Source: Citromicrobium sp.
Lineage (GTDB): Bacteria; Pseudomonadota; Alphaproteobacteria; Sphingomonadales; Sphingomonadaceae
Assembly: GCA_002729695.1 (NCBI GenBank)
Contig: PBYQ01000021.1
Location: 1 to 64,000, forward strand
Reading direction: 5' to 3'
DNA length: 64,000 bases
The notes under the pieces are model-generated. The model was not told the origin of the DNA. It was given only the letters and a program-made list of their open reading frames with translations, and ran no database searches. Below, piece by piece: positions 1-6,341 of the stretch (within the stretch, counting starts at the first letter, position 1; every line of letters starts with the position of its first letter). The position numbers and the translations under genes are program-made.

Positions 1-252
1 ACATCTGCTTGAAGGCTTCCATCAACTGCGCGCCTTCCGCGCCGTCGATCGCGCGGTGATCGAAGCTGCCGGTGGCGGACATGACGGTCGCCACGCCCAG
101 CGCATCGTCGACGATCCAGGGGCGGCGCTCGCCCGCGCCGATGGCCATAATCATCGCCTGGGGCGGATTGATGACCGCCAGCGGCAGCTTCGATCACCGC
201 GCGATCGACGGCGCGGAAGGCGCGCAGTTGATGGAAGCCTTCAAGCAGATGT
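1..252. repeat. Fold-back inverted duplication of the E2 gene end
   Basis: Positions 1-70 are the exact reverse complement of 183-252, and the arms extend imperfectly to about 79 and 174. Both arms encode the same C-terminal piece of a dihydrolipoamide acyltransferase, running in opposite directions away from a centre near position 180. The turn point carries the short shared stretch CCGCCA. The segment between the two homologous points is missing from the plus arm. Head-to-head copies that both lack an N-terminus are what a chimeric fold-back during amplification or assembly produces. A real inverted duplication is the alternative. Confidence 0.9.
2..178 (-). pseudogene. E2 acyltransferase fragment, inverted copy
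   Basis: Read on the minus strand, this stretch gives an uninterrupted 59-residue piece of a 2-oxoacid dehydrogenase E2 catalytic domain: AVINPPQAMIMAIGAGE, then ATVMSATGSFDHRAIDGAEG, then the tail up to FKQM. It contains the conserved DHRxxDG catalytic motif (His and Asp for acetyl transfer from acetyl-lipoyl to CoA). It has no N-terminal part and runs off the left edge. It gives the correct upstream sequence that the plus-strand copy lacks, so it is probably genuine E2 sequence joined in the wrong orientation. Confidence 0.75.
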
Positions 253-281
253 GCGAACAACCGATGGGAATGATGCTATGA
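183..281 (+). CDS. Dihydrolipoamide acetyltransferase (E2) C-terminal end, partial
   Basis: The last 32 residues of the E2 component of the pyruvate dehydrogenase complex, with the catalytic GSFDHRAIDGAEG motif and the end CEQPMGMML before a TGA. Only the part after the fold-back junction is trustworthy; upstream, in-frame codons belong to the inverted arm. The location, three genes before lpdA (E3), and the presence of pdhA and pdhB elsewhere in the window support E2 of pyruvate dehydrogenase (pdhC/aceF) rather than another 2-oxoacid complex, but the lipoyl domains are not visible. The stop overlaps the next start as ATGA. Confidence 0.8.
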   Translation, partial: GSFDHRAIDGAEGAQLMEAFKQMCEQPMGMML

Positions 282-814
282 AAAGCGGCATTGTTGTAAT
301 CCTTGCGAGCGCGCTGGCGCTGGCCGCCTGTCAGCAGGCCCCGGCAGACGGCACGACAGAGCAACCGGCATCCGAAGAGACGGCGACCAAGGCCCCGGCC
401 GACATCGTCGCCCCGGCAGAGCGCAAGCCCGCACCCACCGAAGCGCCGGGATCGCCCGATCTGGGTTATAGCGGCCCCATCCCGATGCCGATCCGTATCG
501 GCACCGATGGCCCCGATGCCGATTCCTGCGCCAGCTATGGCGAAGTGACCGGCCTCGATCCCAACGGCGACAACTACCTGTCGGTCCGCGATGCGCCGAG
601 CGACAAGGTCAAGGAACGCGACCGGATCGGCCAGGGCCACAAGGTCAACGTCTGCGCAGAGAGCAACGGCTGGTACGGCATCGTCTACGACATCGAAGGC
701 GACAGCGGGATCGATTGCGAAACGGGCAGCCCGGTCGACAAACCGCGCAACTACACCGGCCCCTGCGCACAGGGCTGGGTGAGCAAGAAGTACGTCAAGA
801 TCACGGCGGGCTAA
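278..814 (+). CDS. Lipoprotein with SH3-like domain
   Basis: A 178-residue protein that starts MKSGIVVILASALALAAC, a type II signal peptide with lipobox LAAC, so Cys18 should be lipidated and the protein anchored to a membrane. Residues about 20-65 are a low-complexity Ala/Pro/Glu linker. The C-terminal half contains YLSVRDAPS, followed by VNVCAESNGWYGIVY and QGWVSKKYVKI, the pattern of a bacterial SH3 (SH3b) domain, with several Cys that could form disulfides. The start overlaps the E2 stop by ATGA and the stop overlaps the next start by one base, so it is translationally coupled. Cell-wall binding is inferred from the SH3b fold only. Confidence 0.75.
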   Translation: MKSGIVVILASALALAACQQAPADGTTEQPASEETATKAPADIVAPAERKPAPTEAPGSPDLGYSGPIPMPIRIGTDGPDADSCASYGEVTGLDPNGDNYLSVRDAPSDKVKERDRIGQGHKVNVCAESNGWYGIVYDIEGDSGIDCETGSPVDKPRNYTGPCAQGWVSKKYVKITAG

Positions 815-1209
815 TGGGCGGCGTGCGACCGAGATTTTTCTTTGCAGCCTACTGCCTTTCGGCTCTGGGGGGTGCAATCGCGTTGTCGGTTCAATGGATA
901 CCGACGGCCGATCTCGGTTCGATTCTGTTGGCCAGTGCGATTTCGTGGTTCTTCATTTTGCTTTTGATGAGCGCCTTGGGGGTCCCGGTCGGTCTGGGCC
1001 TAGCATACCTACTGGAGGAGAAGGGCGTCTCTTCCCGCTGGGTATATGCTCTGATCGGGGTCCTGCTCGGCAGTGTGCCATTCCTCCTGTTCGACGCGAA
1101 CTCTTTCGCCGTCGCCGGCGGCGTTACAGGCTTGCTGACTTCCCAGTCTTTCTGGGAATTTGGCCGCGAAACTTCCGACCATGCGCGCGCTAGGAGAGAC
1201 AGGCTATGA
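814..1209 (+). CDS. Small integral membrane protein, unknown function
   Basis: A 131-residue hydrophobic protein with about four predicted membrane segments (residues about 8-25, 32-55, 72-90 and 93-110) and a basic C-terminus ending ARARRDRL. I recognise no family. Its ATG overlaps the preceding stop by one base and its TGA overlaps the next gene's ATG, so it sits inside a coupled run of four genes. Base composition is slightly less GC-rich than the neighbours, with codons such as TTG, CTA and TAC, which may mean a more recent acquisition or only relaxed selection. Confidence 0.6.
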   Translation: MGGVRPRFFFAAYCLSALGGAIALSVQWIPTADLGSILLASAISWFFILLLMSALGVPVGLGLAYLLEEKGVSSRWVYALIGVLLGSVPFLLFDANSFAVAGGVTGLLTSQSFWEFGRETSDHARARRDRL

Positions 1210-1625
1210 GCGGCCGCCAACCCCAGATCCGCGTCACCGCGATGCCGACCGACATGAATCCCTATGGGGGCGTGTTCGGTGGCTGGCTGATGAGCCAGAT
1301 GGCGCTTGGCGCGGGCTCGCTCGCGAGCCGCGAAGGGCAGGGCCGCGCGAATGTTGTCGCGGCGAGCGATTTCGGATTTCCCGCCGCGATGGCGCTGGGC
1401 GACGAGCTGAATATCTACTGCGAGATCGTGAAAGAGGGGACCACCTCGATCACCATCGCCGCGGAGGGTATCGCCCGCGCGCGCCATGGCGAAGAGACCA
1501 AGCTGGTGTGCAAGGGCACCTTCGTGTTCGTGCTGGCAGACGACGACGGCAACCCGCGCCCCGTGCGCATGCAGGCCGCAGCGGCGAACCCGGCGCCCGA
1601 ACGCGCATCGGACAATGATGGCTGA
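1206..1625 (+). CDS. Acyl-CoA thioesterase, YciA-like hotdog family
   Basis: A 139-residue single hotdog-fold protein. The N-terminal segment MPTDMNPYGGVFGGWLMSQM fits the substrate-binding loop and long helix of YciA-type acyl-CoA thioesterases, where N-x-x-G-x-x-F-G-G is conserved, and a following ASDFGFPAAMALGDEL matches the second strand region with the expected acidic residue. It should hydrolyse acyl-CoA to free acid and CoA in the cytoplasm; the chain length cannot be read. It overlaps the upstream gene by ATGA. A 158-base gap with a dispersed repeat separates it from lpdA. Confidence 0.8.
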   Translation: MSGRQPQIRVTAMPTDMNPYGGVFGGWLMSQMALGAGSLASREGQGRANVVAASDFGFPAAMALGDELNIYCEIVKEGTTSITIAAEGIARARHGEETKLVCKGTFVFVLADDDGNPRPVRMQAAAANPAPERASDNDG

Positions 1626-1735
1626 GGCGCTGTCCTACATCCATCGAAACGGCCATGATGGCGCGATGCCGACCGCTCGCCCCGTCCTGTGCCGCCGACC
1701 GTTTTCCGCCACCAAGAAGGTGGCAAGATTTTAGT

Positions 1736-1762
1736 CCCTGAACACTGTGTCAGGTGTGTCAG
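1736..1762 (+). repeat. 27-nt dispersed operator-like repeat, copy 1
   Basis: CCCTGAACACTGTGTCAGG continued by TGTGTCAG, just upstream of lpdA. A second copy with one mismatch lies before moaC at 57905-57931. It contains an imperfect palindrome, CTG(R)ACAC-T-GTGTCAG, followed by one more direct half-site GTGTCAG. Both copies lie about 20-25 bases 5' of a start codon and a few bases after a T-run. It may be a protein binding site or a structured leader; I do not recognise the regulator. Confidence 0.6.
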
Positions 1763-1783
1763 ACAAACCAGCAAGAGGCTTCA

Positions 1784-3196
1784 ATGGCTGAGGAATACGA
1801 CCTTATCGTTCTGGGTTCCGGACCGGGCGGCTACGTCGCCGCGATTCGCGGAGCGCAGCTGGGGCTGAAGGTCGCCATCGTCGAGCGCGAGCTACTCGGC
1901 GGGATCTGCCTCAACTGGGGCTGCATCCCGACCAAGGCACTGCTCCGCTCGGCGGAAATCCTGCATTACGCGCAGCACGCGAAGGATTACGGCCTGAAGA
2001 TCGCAGGCGAGATTGAGGCCGATCTGGAAGCCGTGGTGAAGCGTTCGCGCGGCGTTGCGAAACAGCTCAACCAGGGCGTCACGCACCTGATGAAGAAGAA
2101 CAAGATCGCGGTGCATATGGGTGAGGGCAAGCTGACCGGCCCGACCAGCCTGACCGTGAAGGGCGAGAAGGGCGAAGAGAAGCTCGAAGCCAAGCACATC
2201 ATCGTCGCCACCGGCGCCCGCGCGCGCGACGTGCCTTTCGCCAAGGCCGACGGCAAGCGCGTGTGGACCTATCGCACGGCGATGACCCCGCCAGAAATGC
2301 CCAAGAAGCTGCTGGTGATCGGCAGCGGCGCCATCGGGATCGAATTCGCCAGCTTCTACAACGACATGGGCTGCGAAGTTACAGTCGTGGAAATGCTCGA
2401 CCGGATCGTGCCGGTGGAAGACAAGGACGTCTCGGCCTTCCTCGAAAAGAGCCTGACCAAGCAGGGCATGACGATCATGACCGGGGCGGGCGTGGAGGAC
2501 ATCAAGGTGTCCGACAAGGGCGTGAAGGCCAAGATCAAGGCCAAGGACGGCAAGGTCGCGGAGAGCGATTTCACGCACTGCATCGTCGCCATTGGGATCG
2601 TGCCGAATACCGAGAATATCGGAATCGAAAAGCTGGCCGAGCTGGATCGCGGCTTCATCCAGATCGACCCCTACGGGCGCACCATGTCGAAGGGGCTATG
2701 GGCGATCGGCGACTGCACACCGGGCCCATGGCTGGCGCACAAGGCGAGCCACGAAGGCGTCACCGCTGCCGAGGCGATCGCCAAGGAACTGGGCAACAAG
2801 GATGTCCATCCGCACCCGCTCGACCGCAACAATATCCCGGGCTGCACCTATTGCCACCCGCAGATCGCGTCGGTCGGGATGACCGAGGCGAAGGCCAAGG
2901 AAGCTGGCTACGAGGTGAAGTCGGGCACGTTCCCCTTCATCGGCAACGGCAAGGCGATTGCGCTGGGCGAAGCCGAGGGCTTCACCAAGACCGTGTTCGA
3001 CGCGAAGACCGGCGAACTGCTGGGCGCGCACATGGTCGGCGCGGAAGTGACCGAGATGATCCAGGGCTATGTCGTGGGCAAGACGCTCGAGACGACCGAG
3101 GCCGAGCTGATGCAGACGATCTTCCCGCATCCGACGATCAGCGAGTCGATGCACGAGAGCGTTCTCGCCAGCTACGGGCGCGCGCTGCATATCTGA
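1784..3196 (+). CDS. lpdA: Dihydrolipoyl dehydrogenase (E3)
   Basis: A 470-residue flavoprotein that reoxidises dihydrolipoamide on E2 with NAD+. The FAD motif GSGPGG is at residues 11-16, the redox disulfide is Cys42/Cys47 in GGICLNWGCIPTKAL, the NAD motif is GSGAIGIEFASF near 190, and the catalytic His449/Glu454 pair lies in FPHPTISE near the C-terminus. The start MAEEYD follows the purine-rich GCAAGAGG; an upstream in-frame ATG at 1754 would place the repeat 5' of this gene inside the coding region and is less likely. Proximity to an E2 end suggests service of pyruvate dehydrogenase, though E3 is usually shared by all 2-oxoacid complexes. Confidence 0.97.
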   Translation: MAEEYDLIVLGSGPGGYVAAIRGAQLGLKVAIVERELLGGICLNWGCIPTKALLRSAEILHYAQHAKDYGLKIAGEIEADLEAVVKRSRGVAKQLNQGVTHLMKKNKIAVHMGEGKLTGPTSLTVKGEKGEEKLEAKHIIVATGARARDVPFAKADGKRVWTYRTAMTPPEMPKKLLVIGSGAIGIEFASFYNDMGCEVTVVEMLDRIVPVEDKDVSAFLEKSLTKQGMTIMTGAGVEDIKVSDKGVKAKIKAKDGKVAESDFTHCIVAIGIVPNTENIGIEKLAELDRGFIQIDPYGRTMSKGLWAIGDCTPGPWLAHKASHEGVTAAEAIAKELGNKDVHPHPLDRNNIPGCTYCHPQIASVGMTEAKAKEAGYEVKSGTFPFIGNGKAIALGEAEGFTKTVFDAKTGELLGAHMVGAEVTEMIQGYVVGKTLETTEAELMQTIFPHPTISESMHESVLASYGRALHI

Positions 3197-3227
3197 AACC
3201 TGCGGCATGCTCGCCCGTTGGTGGGGC

Positions 3228-3419
3228 ATGAGCAATCAGGAAAAGAACAGCACCCCGCCGCGCGGCGACAAGCCCGATGGCAAGAACGACAGCGAAGTGG
3301 TGAAGGAGCATCGCGCCCTGATGAACCAGGGCTCCGCCAAGCCGGAGGATTACCCGGAAGACGAGCGAGAGGCGCAGTCGCTGGTCGACAAAAGCAAACG
3401 GCGCGACCAGCCTGACTGA
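3228..3419 (+). CDS. Small hydrophilic protein, unknown
   Basis: A 63-residue, highly charged protein (MSNQEKNSTPPRG... ending KSKRRDQPD), without signal peptide or membrane segment, probably disordered. It follows lpdA by 31 bases on the same strand. An in-frame ATG at 3207 would add seven residues (MLARWWG) that look unlike a natural N-terminus. I do not recognise a family. Its reality rests on position, strand and codon pattern only. Confidence 0.55.
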   Translation: MSNQEKNSTPPRGDKPDGKNDSEVVKEHRALMNQGSAKPEDYPEDEREAQSLVDKSKRRDQPD

Positions 3420-3453
3420 TCGCGCCGCTTGGCTTGTCGATGCGAGGCTGTGG

Positions 3454-3609
3454 TCAGACGTTCCGGCGAAGGAACGCGATCACCGCCAGGATGAGGAATA
3501 CGACGAAGAGAATCCACGCGATGTTGGAGGATACTCCGGCGATCCCACCGAAGCCGAGAACGGCGGCAACGAGCGCGATAATCAGGAAGATGATGGCCCA
3601 GCGTAGCAT
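3454..3609 (-). CDS. DUF1328 small membrane protein
   Basis: A 51-residue protein, [20 protein letters not shown], then [20 protein letters not shown] and [11 protein letters not shown]. It has two hydrophobic segments separated by a Gly-rich turn and a basic C-terminal RR, the full pattern and size of the DUF1328 (YtjA-like) family, which is widespread in proteobacteria and often appears in general stress regulons. The start follows AAGGGG seven bases upstream. It is convergent with the preceding small protein, and its function is unknown. Confidence 0.85.
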   Translation of the reverse strand: MLRWAIIFLIIALVAAVLGFGGIAGVSSNIAWILFVVFLILAVIAFLRRNV

Positions 3610-3708
3610 TAGGTTTTCCCCTTGTTGAACCTAGGCGATATGCCGGGTGGGGCAGAGCGGGCTCGCTCTAAACGTTTGTTAAGTTGTTGCGTAAGGCGCG
3701 CGAGGTGC

Positions 3709-3798
3709 TGGCGGACAGGGTGGGATTCGAACCCACGGTGAGCGTAAACCCACGGCGGTTTTCAAGACCGCTGCCTTAAACCACTCGGCCACCTGTCC
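3709..3798 (-). tRNA. tRNA-Ser (anticodon UGA)
   Basis: On the minus strand this 90-nt gene has acceptor arms GGACAGG/CCTGTCC with an encoded CCA end, a D-arm GCCGAGTGGTTTAAGGC, an anticodon arm with loop CTTGAAA (anticodon TGA), a long variable arm typical of class II serine tRNA, and a T-arm TGGGTTCGAATCCCA. It reads UCA codons and by wobble other UCN codons. The region 5' of the gene holds two tandem copies of its own 5' half. Confidence 0.97.
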
Positions 3799-3879
3799 TA
3801 CTCGCGAGTTGCCGGCTAACGCCGAACGGCGGTTTTGTCACCTGCGGTGACGTCTCCGGCCTCGCCTCCGACTCCAAGC

Positions 3880-3911
3880 ACCGCTGCCTTAAACCACTCG
3901 GCCACCTGTCC
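3880..3911 (-). pseudogene. tRNA-Ser 5'-half remnant, copy 2
   Basis: Identical to the acceptor 5' strand, D-arm and anticodon 5' side of the neighbouring tRNA-Ser(UGA). It has no anticodon loop, variable arm, T-arm or 3' acceptor strand, so it cannot be a working tRNA. It lies upstream of the real gene in the direction of transcription, so a tRNA transcript that began further 5' would include it. Confidence 0.85.
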
Positions 3912-3991
3912 TACTCGCGCGATATCGGCTAACGCCGAACGGCGGTTTTGTCACCTGCGGTGACGTCTCCGGCTTCGCCTCCGACCCCATG

Positions 3992-4023
3992 ACCGCTGCC
4001 TAAAACCACTCGGCCACCTGTCC
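3992..4023 (-). pseudogene. tRNA-Ser 5'-half remnant, copy 3
   Basis: Same 5'-half block as copy 2 with one base change (TTTAGG instead of TTAAGG in the D-loop on the tRNA strand). Its 5' flank repeats GGCTAACGCC but then diverges, so it marks the outer end of the amplified array. Confidence 0.8.
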
Positions 4024-4141
4024 TACTCGCGCGATGTCGGCTAACGCCTCGGCTGGCATTTGTCACTCTCCGGCACGCATGCGCGATTTTGCGCACCTAA
4101 GTCATTGGCGAGTCATGTCCACTGTGACACATATTCGGCGC

Positions 4142-5161
4142 ATGAGATTCCCCCGCTTGTTTTTCGCCCTCGTGGCAGCATTGTCCTCGCTCTGCGCCGT
4201 TCCGGCAGCTGCGCAAGACCTGCCTTTCGATGCCTACATGCAGCTCGTCATCGCCAAGGCGCGCGCCGAAGGGGTGAGCGAGAGCACGATCGAGCGGATG
4301 ACGTTCGACCTGACGCCCAATCCACGCGTGATCGAGCTCGACCAGTCGCAGCCCGGCTCGTCATCCTCGTCGGGCTATCCGCGGCTGCAGCCTTATCTGG
4401 ACACCCATGTCGACACCGCACGGATCAACGGCGGACGCGCGGTCTACAACGAAACCGCGCGCATGCACGGGCAGATCCTGCAGCAATACGGCGTGCCTGC
4501 GGAAATCGTCATCGCAATCTGGGGTCACGAGACAAATTACGGCGGCTATCGTGGCAATTTCGATCTCGCACGCTCGCTCGCCACGCTGGCGTGGGAAGGG
4601 CGGCGGCGCGAACTGTTCGAGAGCGAGTTCATTGCGCTGCTGAAAGTCGCGGACAAAGGTTATTCGCGCGAACGGCTGGTCGGCAGCTGGGCGGGGGCCT
4701 TCGGCAATCCGCAATTCCTGCCGAGCGTCTATCTGCGCCTCGCCACCGATGGCGATGGCGACGGGATGGCCAACATCTTCACCAATCAGGCCGACACGAT
4801 GGCCTCCATCGCGCGTTATTTCCAGGATGCGGGCTGGCGACCGGGCATTCCGTGGGGTGTTGGCGCGAGCATTCCCGCCGGTTTCGATGTCGATGCCTAC
4901 CGGACCAAGCTGGTCGCACCGGTCTGCCCGCGCGTTCACGAACGCCATAGCCAGTGGAAAACCGTCGAAGAGTGGCGCGCGCTGGGTGTGACGCCGTACA
5001 GCAGCCTGCCCCCCGGCACGCTGGTCAGCCTGTTCCAGCCGGACGGGCCGGGAACTCCTGCGTGGCTGTTAACCTCAAATTATCGCGTTATCCTCGAATA
5101 TAACTGCTCCAACTATTACGCGATGAGTGTGGGGCTTCTGGCCGATGAGATTGCCCGGTAA
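4142..5161 (+). CDS. Lytic murein transglycosylase B family (GH103)
   Basis: A 339-residue exported enzyme. The signal peptide is MRFPRLFFALVAALSSLCAV followed by PAAAQ. The catalytic glutamate lies in AIWGHETNYG, and the downstream SWAGAFGNPQFLPS and DGDGDGMANIF segments are GH103 (MltB) signatures. It cleaves the MurNAc-GlcNAc bond of peptidoglycan to 1,6-anhydro ends in the periplasm. No lipobox is seen, so it is probably soluble. The start chosen gives a clean signal peptide; ORF extension to 4034 would run into the tRNA-derived repeats. It overlaps rlpA by 17 bases, which groups the two wall enzymes. Confidence 0.9.
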   Translation: MRFPRLFFALVAALSSLCAVPAAAQDLPFDAYMQLVIAKARAEGVSESTIERMTFDLTPNPRVIELDQSQPGSSSSSGYPRLQPYLDTHVDTARINGGRAVYNETARMHGQILQQYGVPAEIVIAIWGHETNYGGYRGNFDLARSLATLAWEGRRRELFESEFIALLKVADKGYSRERLVGSWAGAFGNPQFLPSVYLRLATDGDGDGMANIFTNQADTMASIARYFQDAGWRPGIPWGVGASIPAGFDVDAYRTKLVAPVCPRVHERHSQWKTVEEWRALGVTPYSSLPPGTLVSLFQPDGPGTPAWLLTSNYRVILEYNCSNYYAMSVGLLADEIAR

Positions 5162-6281
5162 TGTCCGGAAATTTGGGATCGCGATCGGACTGATCGCATC
5201 GCTTTCCGCCTGCGCCACCGGTAGCGCGGATTACGATCTTGCGCCCGGCGCGGATTACTACGCCGGAAACGGCGCGGGCCAGAGCCCGGATGGGGCCTAC
5301 CGCGGCCCGCAGGCGGACTATCCCCAGGTCCTGGGCGAACCATACGTGGTCGACGGGCAGACGTTCACCCCGGCCGATGTGCTCAGCTACGACGCGGTCG
5401 GCTATGCCACGCTCGACAGGGGCGACTCGGCCGGCGTCACGATTTCGCACAAGACGCTGCCGCTGCCGAGCTACGTCGAACTGACCTCGCTCGATACGGG
5501 CAAGACGATCCTGGCGCGCGCAGAGCGACGGGGTCCGATGACGTCCAGCCGGATCGTGGGCCTCTCCCAAGGTGCCGCGCGCGAACTGGGTGTAGGCGAG
5601 GGGGCCCCGATCCGGGTGCGCCGCGTCAACCCGCCGGAATACGAACGCGCCGCCTTGCGGTCGGGCCAGCCTGCCGGCAACCGACTCGATACGCCGGACA
5701 CTTTGCTGACGGTCCTGCGGAAACAGTTGCCCGCCTACGGATCGGTCGATCTTGCCAGAACCGATCCGCGCGGATCGGCGCGCGACAGCGACTTCGACGA
5801 AGCCTTCGCCGAGATCGAGCCCGGCCCATCGAGCGCGGTCGCGGACAATTTCGACGACTACAGTACGCCCTCCGTGCCCACGACGCCGCGCAGCACAATT
5901 TACGCGCTGGCGCCGATCGGCGACCGACCGACCGGAGGGGCGCCGCGTCCCGACCCGGTCGAGGTTGCGCGACTGCCCGAGTCGCCGCGTCGGAGCATGC
6001 CTGAGCCTACGGTGAGCACCACGCGCCCCGCACCGCCAGCGCCGACACGGACGACCCAGGCACCGCCTCGCCGAGGGCGCTATATCGTCCAGGTCGCAAC
6101 CTTTTCGAGCAAGACCAATGCCATACGCGCGGCCGACGATCTCGCCGGTTTCGTCGTGACCGCCGGGGGATACTACCGCACCCGATTGGGACCGTTCGTC
6201 AGTCGGGGAGAAGCCGATGCTGCCCTCGCCAAAGCCCGAAACGCGGGATATAGAGACGCGTTCGTAGATACGAGCGGATAG
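5145..6281 (+). CDS. rlpA: RlpA-like septal lytic lipoprotein with SPOR domain
   Basis: A 378-residue protein with type II signal peptide MRLPGNVRKFGIAIGLIASL ending in lipobox LSAC. Residues about 50-160 form the double-psi beta-barrel, with PLPSYVELTSLDTGKTILAR, then AERRGPM and VGLSQGAARELG. A Pro/Thr-rich linker follows, and the C-terminal 75 residues (RGRYIVQVATFSSKTNAIRA, then YYRTRLGPF) are a SPOR domain that binds septal glycan strands stripped of peptides. RlpA proteins cleave such naked glycans in some species. It starts inside the mltB end and precedes dacA by 60 bases, giving a peptidoglycan-remodelling trio. Confidence 0.92.
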   Translation: MRLPGNVRKFGIAIGLIASLSACATGSADYDLAPGADYYAGNGAGQSPDGAYRGPQADYPQVLGEPYVVDGQTFTPADVLSYDAVGYATLDRGDSAGVTISHKTLPLPSYVELTSLDTGKTILARAERRGPMTSSRIVGLSQGAARELGVGEGAPIRVRRVNPPEYERAALRSGQPAGNRLDTPDTLLTVLRKQLPAYGSVDLARTDPRGSARDSDFDEAFAEIEPGPSSAVADNFDDYSTPSVPTTPRSTIYALAPIGDRPTGGAPRPDPVEVARLPESPRRSMPEPTVSTTRPAPPAPTRTTQAPPRRGRYIVQVATFSSKTNAIRAADDLAGFVVTAGGYYRTRLGPFVSRGEADAALAKARNAGYRDAFVDTSG

Positions 6282-6341
6282 GCATTCGTCGCGGCGCCCC
6301 GTGAGGCTGAGCGCGCGGCAACGCGCAGAGGAGCGGCGGCA

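Larger units (their letters stand above)
3767..4031 (-). repeat. Three tandem units sharing the tRNA-Ser 5' half, period 112-113 bp
   Basis: A 40-nt block covering the tRNA-Ser 5' half up to the anticodon side, plus eight bases of 5' flank, is at 3767-3806 (in the real gene), 3880-3919 (identical) and 3992-4031 (one mismatch). The linkers after each copy are also alike: GGCTAACGCCGAACGGCGG, then TTTTGTCACCTGCGGTGACG, then TCTCCGGC. So the whole unit of about 112 bp was amplified, not only the tRNA part. Each full linker carries the dyad GTCACC-TGC-GGTGAC and the arm pair GCCG-AA-CGGC followed by TTTT. The rest of the 343-base gap before mltB (to 4141) shows no gene. Confidence 0.9.

Noticed and set aside
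3767..4031. Possible CRISPR array
   Set aside because: The 112-bp repeat unit contains a tRNA fragment and the linkers are nearly identical between units, so there are no distinct spacers.
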